Source: an uncultured Collinsella sp.
GTDB taxonomy: Bacteria > Actinomycetota > Coriobacteriia > Coriobacteriales > Coriobacteriaceae
NCBI GenBank assembly: GCA_902492855.1
Contig: CABUMU010000071.1
Span: 1-10,001 of the forward strand
Direction of reading: 5' to 3'
DNA: 10,001 nt
How positions within the stretch are numbered: the first letter of the stretch is position 1; the number at the start of each line of letters is the position of its first letter. The notes under the pieces were generated by a model. The model ran no database searches. It was not told the DNA's origin and saw only the letters and a list, made by a program, of their open reading frames with translations. A program made the position numbers and the translations under genes. Shown piece after piece: positions 1 through 6,047 of the stretch.

Positions 1-285
1 AAATCGGTAGGTCCGATCTGGCATCGACCCTGTTTGGTAACCAGATCTTTCGGAGATGAGCGCAAATAGTTCAACGCCCGACTTTCCCGACACTACCCAT
101 GCGTTGCCGCGTTCGAACTCGCGAGCTACGCCGCTCAGGCAAAAGAGTTCAGCAACTTCCGATCCTTCTGCTCCGTAATCGTTAACGGCATAGTCGAAGC
201 AATCCCCGAGGTTGTTCATTGCGTCCTCAAGGTAATATACGGGATATGTCCTACTCGGCCCACGATCCGTTAACTCTTGGATCAT
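1..285 (-). CDS. Partner protein of the DUF3990 gene, N-terminal 95 residues (runs off the window)
   Basis: This frame is open from an ATG at 283-285 to the window edge. The ATG has a GGAGGG Shine-Dalgarno at 295-300, nine bases upstream and inside the DUF3990 gene, so the two genes overlap by 35 bp and are probably translationally coupled. The visible protein starts MIQELTDRG and carries a compact block at residues 17-53 (YYLEDAMNNLGDCFDYAVND, then ELFCLSGVA), followed by FERGN (57-61) and GKSGVELF (67-74). It is soluble, acidic, and has no signal peptide or membrane segment. From memory, proteins with a 'YL-AM-NLG--FDYAVND' N-terminus sit beside DUF3990 genes and can end in an XRE-type helix-turn-helix. 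The C-terminus is outside the window, so an antitoxin or repressor role is inference. A later ATG at 217-219 would start at MNNLGD but would discard part of the conserved-looking block and lacks as good a Shine-Dalgarno. Confidence 0.62.
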   Translation of the reverse strand, partial: MIQELTDRGPSRTYPVYYLEDAMNNLGDCFDYAVNDYGAEGSEVAELFCLSGVAREFERGNAWVVSGKSGVELFALISERSGYQTGSMPDRTYRF

Positions 286-934
286 TTAAATCAACCCTCC
301 CTGCCATCAAATCCCTAATGTCGACACCATCAGAGTCAAATCCGTTTACCGTATCCAGGTACTTTCGTCGAGCGTTCTGTTCTCGCTCAAATCGTTTGGG
401 ATAAAACTCAGCTCCCGAAGCCTGCTTCCAATCGCGGAACTTAATCGCCGAGAACGCACGCTCACTCATAAGCGCATATTGAATGCCCAAATCCCCCAAA
501 AACATAATGCGCTGCAATTGCCTGAGCGAGATCATGCCGTTGACAAACTGTCTTGCAAACGAGAAATAGGAATCGTCTGCACGATAGCCTCGAATAACGT
601 CATAGGGAGAAATATCAATCAGGCAGTTATCCAGCAGATAACGAAGCCCCTCGCGTGCTACTGGCGTTGAAACATTGAACTCTCTGTTATTCGCCAGAAT
701 TGCAAGCCAGTTGAGAATCGAGAACTCACCTGATTCCAAATCCAAAATCGCAAGGCCATCTAAATCAAGCTCATATCGATTGGCAATGCCATCAGACTCG
801 GTCCGACATGCCCACTCCATTGCCATTTCCTCATGCGGTGTGCAATAAAACCCGCGCCCATAGTCATTGAATTGCCTGCATTTATCCAACGATGGATGCT
901 CGACAACAACCTCCGACCCGTGCCAAAGCTCCAT
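251..934 (-). CDS. DUF3990 family protein, ADP-ribosyltransferase-like, probable toxin
   Basis: The 227-residue protein matches the DUF3990 pattern as I know it: LWHGS at 3-7, DYGRGFYCT at 24-32, a WA pair at 41-42, ANRYELDLDGL at 51-61, the block DVIRGYRADDSYFSFARQF at 112-130, then ISLRQL (135-140) and GDLGIQY (147-153). The family is related to the ADP-ribosyltransferase fold. H5 and Y30 would fill the His and Tyr positions of an H-Y-E type site. I cannot assign the catalytic acidic residue with confidence; D120/D121 are candidates. Target and activity are unknown. The ATG at 934 has a strong AGGAGGT five to six bases upstream, directly after a large palindrome (951-997). The gene overlaps the next gene by 35 bp. 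GC is about 47% over 481-660 (85 of 180 by count), well below the neighbours, consistent with horizontal acquisition. Confidence 0.85.
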   Translation of the reverse strand: MELWHGSEVVVEHPSLDKCRQFNDYGRGFYCTPHEEMAMEWACRTESDGIANRYELDLDGLAILDLESGEFSILNWLAILANNREFNVSTPVAREGLRYLLDNCLIDISPYDVIRGYRADDSYFSFARQFVNGMISLRQLQRIMFLGDLGIQYALMSERAFSAIKFRDWKQASGAEFYPKRFEREQNARRKYLDTVNGFDSDGVDIRDLMAGRVDLNDPRVNGSWAE

Positions 935-950
935 ATCGACCTCCTAAAAA

Positions 951-997
951 ATATCACCCCAGTGATAGTTTACCAATAACTATCACTGGGGTGATAT
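951..997 (-). promoter_or_regulatory. Nested double palindrome ahead of the DUF3990 gene: candidate double operator and/or terminator
   Basis: A perfect 20-bp inverted repeat has arms at 951-970 and 978-997 and a 7-nt loop (taccaat). Each arm contains its own 16-bp dyad: TATCAC-CCCA-GTGATA at 952-967 and TATCAC-TGGG-GTGATA at 981-996, with centres 29 bp apart. Two identical half-site pairs in tandem are the usual form of a double operator for a dimeric repressor. On the minus strand the hairpin is followed at once by six T (946-951), so it could also terminate transcripts from mtnN-yihA, whose last stop is at 1028. The next bases are the AGGAGGT of the DUF3990 gene. I see no convincing -35/-10 pair that would leave this Shine-Dalgarno in the transcript. 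Confidence 0.75.
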
Positions 998-1027
998 GAA
1001 CGGGGGCTTTTGACGGTTTAACCCTGA

Positions 1028-1618
1028 CTAGAGGCAGGCCTCGGCGATGCGCTTTTTTAGTTCGTCGATACCCACGCCGGTCTGGGAGCTTGTGATGATT
1101 ACGTTCTCGGCCGGAACGTTGAGCTGCTTTTTGATGGCTGCTGCCTGGCGGGCCTGCTGGGTGCGGCTGAGCTTGTCGGCCTTGGTGAGGCAGACGATAA
1201 AGTTGAACTCGTTGCCCTGTAGGTAGTCGATCATGTCGTGGTCGAGCTTGCTGGGGTCGTGACGAATGTCCACCAGTGAGACGACCAAGTTAAAGCTGCG
1301 CTCGGAGTCGAAAAAGTCGCCGATAAGCTCGGCCCAGCGGTCGCGCTCGGCCTTGGAGCGACGGGCGAAACCGTAACCCGGCAGGTCCACGAAATGCACG
1401 TCATCGGCCTCAAAGAAGTTGATGTTGCTCGTCTTGCCCGGCGTACTGGAAACCTTGACTAGGTTCTTGCGGCCAAATAGCTTGTTCATAATCGACGACT
1501 TGCCCACGTTGGAGCGGCCGACAAAGCTCACCTCGGGGCAGGTGGACTCGGGGATCTGCGAAACCTTGCCGTAGCTGGCGACGAACTTGGCAAGCTGATA
1601 GTTAACGGAATCGGCCAT
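1028..1618 (-). CDS. yihA: Ribosome biogenesis GTP-binding protein YihA/YsxC (EngB)
   Basis: A TRAFAC-class GTPase of 196 residues, the usual size for YihA/YsxC/EngB, which assists assembly of the large ribosomal subunit in the cytoplasm. The G motifs are all present: G1 GRSNVGKS (34-41), the G2 region STPGKT (58-63), G3 DLPGYG (78-83), G4 TKAD (145-148), and a G5-like ITSS stretch near residue 175. The longest open frame begins at a GTG at 1624, but that codon abuts the AAGGAG (1624-1629), leaving no spacing. The ATG at 1616-1618 lies five bases after the Shine-Dalgarno and gives MADSVNYQ, so I place the start there. The gene follows mtnN by 38 bp with no visible terminator, so the two are probably co-transcribed. 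Transcription likely ends at the hairpin at 951-997. Confidence 0.96.
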   Translation of the reverse strand: MADSVNYQLAKFVASYGKVSQIPESTCPEVSFVGRSNVGKSSIMNKLFGRKNLVKVSSTPGKTSNINFFEADDVHFVDLPGYGFARRSKAERDRWAELIGDFFDSERSFNLVVSLVDIRHDPSKLDHDMIDYLQGNEFNFIVCLTKADKLSRTQQARQAAAIKKQLNVPAENVIITSSQTGVGIDELKKRIAEACL

Positions 1619-1656
1619 GGACACTCCTTGGTCGTAGGTTCTTACAAATAGACGCG

Positions 1657-2397
1657 CTATTGCGCAGCGGCAATGCGGCGGACGATATCGAGCGTGATGT
1701 CACTTGCGACACGCGCGTACTCGAACAGATCGAACTCGCGCTCGCAAATTGCATCGTACGCCTCGTCACAATTATCGCTGATAGCGCGCAACACCAGGCA
1801 ATCGACACCATTTTTGGTTGCGACATGGGCAATTGCCGCGCCCTCCATGCCGACACAATCGGCATGCGTCGCCTCGATAGCGTCGTTGCGCATGGTGGCG
1901 CCCGTCACAAAGCGGTTACCCGTGGCAATCGTGCCGACCAGGAACTGCTTGGTGCCCTCATTCGAAGCGACTGCATTTGTCGAAGCGTCAACAAACCCAC
2001 GCTCAGCAAGCACGTCGGCGGCAATATCGACCAGCGCGGGCGTCGAGCCAAACTCCTCGAGCCCCGGTGCGGACTCGGCGATAAGCGCGGTATCGGTATC
2101 CAGATAGCGTAGGCGTTTGCCAATGACCACGTCGTCGATATGGAGCTTGGGGTTCAAACCGCCCGCAATGCCCGAAAACACAACAGCCTGCGGAGCATAC
2201 TTGCTAATGAGGTGCTGTGTTGCAGCGGCGGCGTTCACCGTGCCCATGCCCGCCGTTGTGGCGACAACTGTCAGGCCGTCGAGCTCACCGCTCACAACGG
2301 TCAAGCCTGCCTCCCGTGCCTCGCAAACGTCGCTCAGCTCTTCCTTAATCTGCATGATCTCTTTTTCGAGCGCACCGATAATCGCGATGGTAGCCAT
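1657..2397 (-). CDS. mtnN: 5'-methylthioadenosine/S-adenosylhomocysteine nucleosidase
   Basis: A 246-residue MtnN/Pfs enzyme that hydrolyses methylthioadenosine and S-adenosylhomocysteine to adenine plus the thioribose or ribosyl-homocysteine. It serves methyl-cycle recycling and removes inhibitors left by SAM-using enzymes. Visible signatures are AIIGALEKE at the N-terminus (E13 aligns with catalytic Glu12 of the E. coli enzyme), SGIAGGLN (75-82), GMEGAA (183-188, with the substrate-binding Glu185), and RAISDN (204-209, with Asp208 in the position of the catalytic Asp197). The open frame extends four codons further to a TTG at 2409, but the ATG at 2397 matches the family's usual N-terminus and has GGGGA about five bases upstream, so I use it. 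It probably forms a two-gene unit with yihA downstream. The 78-bp gap to the serine hydrolase stop at 2476 shows no clear terminator or promoter. Confidence 0.95.
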   Translation of the reverse strand: MATIAIIGALEKEIMQIKEELSDVCEAREAGLTVVSGELDGLTVVATTAGMGTVNAAAATQHLISKYAPQAVVFSGIAGGLNPKLHIDDVVIGKRLRYLDTDTALIAESAPGLEEFGSTPALVDIAADVLAERGFVDASTNAVASNEGTKQFLVGTIATGNRFVTGATMRNDAIEATHADCVGMEGAAIAHVATKNGVDCLVLRAISDNCDEAYDAICEREFDLFEYARVASDITLDIVRRIAAAQ

Positions 2398-2475
2398 ACC
2401 ATTCCCCAAACCTATACGAAATTCTCAACCAAGGTATGGTACCAGCATTTTGTTTGACCTCGCCAAACGAACACG

Positions 2476-3594
2476 CTAAGCCAGTGCAGCTCGCGTACCA
2501 AACAGAGCCTTTGCAATCGCAGCCGTAACCTCGCTCGAACGGTCACTCCATGGCATCGATGTCATGACGCTCATGACATAGGTACGGCCATCGATGTCGA
2601 TGAGGCCTGCATCGCATGTCGAATAGTAACCATCCTCGCTAATCCAGCCTGCCTTGTTGCGCACCAAAACCTGCTCGTCCGCAATGCCATCGCGAATAAA
2701 CGAGCGCGATGTTGATGCCAGAAGGCCCGACAACCACTGTGAAGTCTCGGTATCCATGCTCAGATACTCGCTCATCTCACGCCATAACCTCGCAGAAGTG
2801 CGCGGGCAGTAGGTCGGAAAATCACTCATCGGATCCAGTGCCGTTTCGTCATCAACACCCAGATTGGCAATCCAATCCTCATAGCCATCATGGTCAAACG
2901 CCGCGCGTAACGCAATAAACGAATCGTTGTCTGAATAAACGACCGCAGCCTCGATCAAGTCGCGTACCGTCTGCCAACCCATGTTGTAGCCACCATAGGT
3001 GCCAAGGGAGTCATCGAGTGAAACCTGGCCCGTCTCGACCAGAGATTCGCAAATGTACAACGCATAGAGTGCCTTGTAGCTACTCGCACTGTACACCTCG
3101 ACATCAGCGTTATACGTCACGCCCTTACCGCCCGACAGGTCGTAAAACACCACGCCCACATCGCCCAGCTCCTGCGCCTGGTCAAGCGCATTCTGGAGTG
3201 CGGCGAGGTTCTCATCCTCCAGGGCGAGGATCTGGTCATCAACCAGTGAGAAGGTCTGCACGGTATCGCCTGAGGGAATATCGTTAAAGTCCGCCTTCGA
3301 AAGCCCCGTCTTGAGGTTCGCTGTCGACAAGGTTTGACTTGCGGTGACTTTAGATTCAGAGACCTTTTTGTTTTGCGTCTGTACCGTTGACGCATCTGAG
3401 TGTGCCATTCGCTCCGATGCGTAGGTTTTGGCGGTAATTCCGAGGATAATAACCGCCGACGTTAGCATCCCAATGGCGGCAATCTTCCTCACGCGGATGC
3501 GAGCGTCGGCAAGGCCACGCGAAGACGTGCCCTTCGTCTCATATCTGCTGCTATGCTGCGGCACATACTCATTCCGCGATGCGATGTTTCGCAC
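2476..3594 (-). CDS. Membrane-anchored serine hydrolase, class A beta-lactamase-like fold
   Basis: A 372-residue protein: a basic cytoplasmic tail (1-37), one hydrophobic segment (about 38-57) that anchors it or acts as an uncleaved signal, a Ser/Thr/Lys-rich linker (60-125), and an extracellular catalytic domain (about 130-365). The penicillin-recognising triad is present: SSYK (171-174, nucleophile S171, general base K174), SDN (221-223), and KAG (314-316) in place of the usual KTG. I see no clear omega-loop glutamate equivalent to E166 of true class A beta-lactamases, so a peptidoglycan or peptide hydrolase role fits better than antibiotic resistance. This is inference. The start codon is GTG at 3592-3594, with AGGAG five bases upstream; the next in-frame ATG would fall inside the membrane segment. 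It has its own likely promoter (3632-3659). Confidence 0.88.
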   Translation of the reverse strand: MRNIASRNEYVPQHSSRYETKGTSSRGLADARIRVRKIAAIGMLTSAVIILGITAKTYASERMAHSDASTVQTQNKKVSESKVTASQTLSTANLKTGLSKADFNDIPSGDTVQTFSLVDDQILALEDENLAALQNALDQAQELGDVGVVFYDLSGGKGVTYNADVEVYSASSYKALYALYICESLVETGQVSLDDSLGTYGGYNMGWQTVRDLIEAAVVYSDNDSFIALRAAFDHDGYEDWIANLGVDDETALDPMSDFPTYCPRTSARLWREMSEYLSMDTETSQWLSGLLASTSRSFIRDGIADEQVLVRNKAGWISEDGYYSTCDAGLIDIDGRTYVMSVMTSMPWSDRSSEVTAAIAKALFGTRAALA

Positions 3595-3631
3595 GTGGTC
3601 TCCTGACTGCTACCGTTTATATACGAGCAGC

Positions 3632-3659
3632 ATGATACCGAGCAGGCATTTCTTTCCAA
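3632..3659 (-). promoter_or_regulatory. Likely sigma-70-type promoter of the serine hydrolase gene
   Basis: On the minus strand TTGGAA (3654-3659) is followed after 16 bp by TATCAT (3632-3637). This matches four of six and five of six consensus positions. Start of transcription would fall near 3625, leaving a leader of about 30 nt with the AGGAG Shine-Dalgarno. The stretch is AT-rich relative to its surroundings. The call is by eye. Confidence 0.42.
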
Positions 3660-3752
3660 AGATATTCAGCGGCGTTTAAGGTGTCTTTAAAGAAACCACA
3701 AGCGTTTCTATGCATTTTTGCCAATTCTGTTGCACATCTCTACCCAAAACGC

Positions 3753-3819
3753 AGTTGCGGTGGAATAGTTCTTGTTTGGACGGCATAAGCCGAAAAACAA
3801 GAACTATTCCACCGCAACT
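3753..3819. repeat. Large intergenic palindrome, 25-bp perfect stem with a second small stem on top
   Basis: Arms 3753-3777 and 3795-3819 are perfect reverse complements (25 bp, beginning agttgcggtgg). Inside the 17-nt loop, CGGC (3781-3784) pairs with GCCG (3789-3792), so the folded form is a long stem, a small internal bulge and a short apical hairpin. No T-run follows on either strand, so it is not a standard terminator. It is non-coding, about 160 bp upstream of the serine hydrolase start. Size and position suit a REP/MITE-like palindromic element or a regulatory RNA hairpin; I cannot tell which without genome-wide copy counts. Together with the next palindrome and the promoter at 3632-3659, it accounts for most of the 316-bp gene-free stretch 3595-3910. 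Confidence 0.8.
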
Positions 3820-3849
3820 TGACGGGGCTCTTTGGCAATCAACTTGGTG

Positions 3850-3894
3850 CCCAGGGGCACTCATTTAAGTCTGTCCCCAATGAGTGCCTTTGGG
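3850..3894. repeat. Second intergenic palindrome, 16-bp stem with 13-nt loop
   Basis: Arms 3850-3865 and 3879-3894 pair over 16 positions: ten perfect inner pairs (ggcactcatt with aatgagtgcc), two G-U pairs as plus-strand RNA, then four outer pairs. The loop contains AAGTCTGTCCCC, which reminds me of palindromes found near REP-associated tyrosine transposases; that is memory, not a search. It begins 17 bp after the pflA stop, where a terminator would be expected, but the minus strand has no T-tract after the stem. It lies only 30 bp from the larger palindrome at 3753-3819. Confidence 0.7.
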
Positions 3895-3910
3895 GAGCGA
3901 AAATGGCTCG

Positions 3911-4729
3911 CTAGCCGATGGCGTTTTTGAGTTCGGCGCGGCGCTTTTTCATGCCCGTCATGACGGCGTTACGCAGCTCGGGCATGCGCGCGGTATCCAT
4001 CTGCGGCACGCCCTCGAGCTTATAGGGAATGCCCAGTTGCTCGTACTTGACGACACCCATGGTGTGATACGGCAGCATTTCCAGGCCCACCACGTTGTGC
4101 CATGGAGCGATGAGGCGACCGAGCTTCTCGCACTCCTCCACCGTGTCGGTAATGCCCGGCACCACCACGTGACGGATAACGACCTTGATCTTGCGACGTG
4201 CAAGCTCATCGCCAAACGCCAGGATGCGTGCGGGATCACAACCGGTCAGCTTTTTATGCTCGACCGGGTCGGCATGCTTAATATCGAGCAGTACCATGTC
4301 GGTCTCGTTGAGCACGGCATCGAACTTCTCGGGATGCTGGGGGTCGAAGGCGTAGCCACAGCTATCTAGGCAGGTATGTACACGACCATCGGGGTTGCTG
4401 TGCATTGCGCGGAACAGGTCGGCCAAAAACTCGGGCTGCAGAAGCGGCTCGCCACCGGACACCGTAATGCCACCGCTGCGATAGAACTCGTGGTTACTCT
4501 GGAACTCGTCCATGAGGTGCTCGACGGTCACCATCGTGCCGCCGTTGACCGACCAGGTATCGGGATTGTGACAATACGCGCAGCGCATGGGACAGCCTTG
4601 GACAAACACTACGAAGCGGATGCCGGGTCCGTCGACCATACCCATCGTTTCAATCGAATGTACGCGGCCCAGGGCAAACGCGGAGTCCTCGGGACGAGCG
4701 TCCACACCCTCGAGCGTCATCTCAGCCAT
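3911..4729 (-). CDS. pflA: Pyruvate formate-lyase activating enzyme (radical SAM glycyl-radical activase)
   Basis: The protein activates pyruvate formate-lyase by abstracting a glycine hydrogen with a SAM-derived radical. With the start at 4729 it has 272 residues. Its [4Fe-4S] ligands are C46, C50 and C53 in CPMRCAYC, preceded by GPGIRFVVFVQG and followed by HNPDTW, the standard PflA signature. SGGEP (91-95) contributes to SAM binding, and LLDIKH and VVVPGITD are further family motifs. The frame is open to an ATG at 4750, but that codon has no Shine-Dalgarno; the ATG at 4729 has AAGG about eight bases upstream and brings the length closer to the usual 240-260. The start remains uncertain by seven codons. 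pflB, normally adjacent, is absent: degV lies upstream and the serine hydrolase downstream. A sister glycyl-radical activase is possible, but the motifs favour PflA. Confidence 0.93.
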   Translation of the reverse strand: MAEMTLEGVDARPEDSAFALGRVHSIETMGMVDGPGIRFVVFVQGCPMRCAYCHNPDTWSVNGGTMVTVEHLMDEFQSNHEFYRSGGITVSGGEPLLQPEFLADLFRAMHSNPDGRVHTCLDSCGYAFDPQHPEKFDAVLNETDMVLLDIKHADPVEHKKLTGCDPARILAFGDELARRKIKVVIRHVVVPGITDTVEECEKLGRLIAPWHNVVGLEMLPYHTMGVVKYEQLGIPYKLEGVPQMDTARMPELRNAVMTGMKKRRAELKNAIG

Positions 4730-4778
4730 TCCCGCTACCTTGCCTCTCATTGGTTTTAGTTACATAAATGCCAGAGCC

Positions 4779-4806
4779 ATTCTAGCCCATACGCATGATG
4801 GTGAAA
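4779..4806 (-). promoter_or_regulatory. Possible pflA promoter
   Basis: On the minus strand TAGAAT (4779-4784) matches the -10 consensus at five positions. The -35 region (TTTCAC at 4801-4806, 16-bp spacing) is poor, so an activator may be needed if this promoter is real. An odd-centred palindrome AAACGGTTT (4804-4812) overlaps the -35 area and could be a binding site for a LacI-type or other regulator. All of this is by eye. Confidence 0.28.
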
Positions 4807-4843
4807 CGGTTTAGTGGTCAATTGGGTTGTTCTATTTGGCCCC

Positions 4844-4884
4844 ACACAAAAGCGGCGGGAAGGTTGTCACAAACCACCCGCCGC
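4844..4884 (-). terminator. Rho-independent terminator after degV
   Basis: GCGGCGGG (4852-4859) pairs with CCCGCCGC (4877-4884), with a further GGTT/AACC pairing inside (4862-4865 with 4872-4875). On the minus strand the GC-rich stem is followed by TTTTGTGT (4844-4851). It lies about 30 bp after the degV stop, so it should separate degV from pflA. Confidence 0.68.
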
Positions 4885-4915
4885 CGAGGCAATAGATATC
4901 GATAGACACCAGGCC

Positions 4916-5770
4916 TTACGCCTTGAGCGTGAGCACCGCGCCGAAGGCGGTCGGGCCGCAATGGCTCGAGATGACGCCGCCGACCTGAGTCCAGGTAATG
5001 TCCTTAAAGCCCAGGTCGTGCGCATAGACTTCCATGTCGTCGCGCAGCTCCTCGGAAAGACCTACCGAATACGCCAGGCCAATGTGCGAGTAGTCAATCT
5101 CGCCCTTGGCAACCATGTGATCAATAAAGGCGCGGCCGCACTTGAGCATAGAGCCGCGGAACTTCTTGGTTGCCACGAACTTGCCGCCCGTTACCTCAAT
5201 GCAGGGCTTAATCTTGAGCAGATGGGCGCCCAGGAACGCGACGTTGGACAAGCGACCGCCGGCCTTAAGGAAGGCGAGATCGGTTGGGACAAAGCCCAAC
5301 AGCACGCGGTCCATGACCGAATTGGTGAAGGCGAAAATTTCGTCGACGGTGGCATCGGGATGAGCCTCAATATACTTGGCGGTCTCGACGACAACGAGCG
5401 ACTGGCCCACCGAGACAAAACGCGTATCCATGGAGAACACGTAGTCGCGCCCCTGGGCCGCAATCTTAGAGGACTGATGCGAACAGGTCGTGGCCTCGGA
5501 ATATGCAAGATGCAAAATAGTCGCGTCGGGTTGCTCGGCATGGATGCGGTCGTACACATGCGCAAAATCCGCTGGCGAACAGCCACTGGTCTTGGGCATC
5601 ACGCCAAACTCGTTACAGCGCGAGTAAATCTCGAGCGGATCAATCGAGCCATCCTCGACGGTCTCGTCGCCAATCGTGACATGCATGGGCACGCGCACGA
5701 TGCCGTAGCGTTCGCAGAGCTCTGGCGTCACATCCGAACCAGATTCAACCACGATTACGTACTTGCCCAT
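4916..5770 (-). CDS. DegV family fatty-acid-binding protein (FakB-like)
   Basis: DegV/FakB proteins bind a single fatty acid and, where FakA is present, present it for phosphorylation so exogenous fatty acids can enter phospholipids. This 284-residue protein shows the family blocks: KTSGCSP (60-66), SMDTRFVSVGQ (113-123), the long LKAGGRLSNVAFLGAHLLKIKP-type block at 168-189 (key residues GGRLS and KIKP), and SSHCGPTAFG (268-277, corresponding to the usual GTHxGPGA block). The N-terminal phosphate-binding loop reads VVESGSDVTP, not the common TDSTADLP. The frame is open upstream to 5875, but MGKYVIVV at 5770 matches the family N-terminus. The Shine-Dalgarno there is weak, and a GTG three codons upstream is an alternative. 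A TATATT -10-like element lies at 5804-5809. No fakA-like gene is visible. Confidence 0.93.
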   Translation of the reverse strand: MGKYVIVVESGSDVTPELCERYGIVRVPMHVTIGDETVEDGSIDPLEIYSRCNEFGVMPKTSGCSPADFAHVYDRIHAEQPDATILHLAYSEATTCSHQSSKIAAQGRDYVFSMDTRFVSVGQSLVVVETAKYIEAHPDATVDEIFAFTNSVMDRVLLGFVPTDLAFLKAGGRLSNVAFLGAHLLKIKPCIEVTGGKFVATKKFRGSMLKCGRAFIDHMVAKGEIDYSHIGLAYSVGLSEELRDDMEVYAHDLGFKDITWTQVGGVISSHCGPTAFGAVLTLKA

Positions 5771-5856
5771 TCTTATCACGACCCATCTCGACGTTGGTTT
5801 TTTAATATATGACGCACGTCCACCGTCCTGCTGTAGAACGGCCTCCAAGCGCCAAA

Positions 5857-5895
5857 GAGACGCCGTCCCTTGCACACAACAAAGGACAGCGTCTC
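5857..5895 (-). terminator. Hairpin after the sucrose-6-phosphate hydrolase gene, probable terminator
   Basis: Arms 5857-5872 and 5880-5895 form a 16-bp stem with a 7-nt loop (cacacaa). On the minus strand all positions pair, two of them as G-U; read as plus-strand RNA the same two positions are A-C mismatches, so the structure is better suited to minus-strand RNA. The following bases (TTTGGCGC) are only weakly U-rich. It lies about 150 bp after the hydrolase stop and before the degV promoter region. In the interval 5896-6047 I see nothing beyond an AT-rich patch near 5915-5960 and a GCCGCGGC palindrome near 5992. Confidence 0.5.
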
Positions 5896-6047
5896 CCTGG
5901 AAAACTCCGTGCTTATTTGAGATTCTACACGGTTTATTAAGGAGTGTTACTTATTCCGCAAACGGTCGCTATACGCGATAAGCGGTAGCTGGCCGCGGCA
6001 ACTGCGACACATTCCGCCCAACAAGTCCAATCGTGCTCCATGCACGG

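Noticed and set aside
948..976. TTGGTA-N17-TATTTT as a promoter for the DUF3990 gene
   Set aside because: Transcription would begin near 941, inside the AGGAGGT, and lose the Shine-Dalgarno, so this is unlikely to be the working promoter.
1660..2112. Two overlapping plus-strand frames of about 150 codons opposite mtnN
   Set aside because: mtnN has all its catalytic residues in the minus frame; these are shadows.
3676..3864. Minus-strand 62-codon frame in the gap before the serine hydrolase
   Set aside because: It is made mostly of the 25-bp palindrome and has no Shine-Dalgarno or known domain; the repeat explains it.
4814..5812. Plus-strand open frame of 332 codons opposite degV
   Set aside because: It is a shadow of degV, which has family motifs along its full length. 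The frame shows no recognisable domain.
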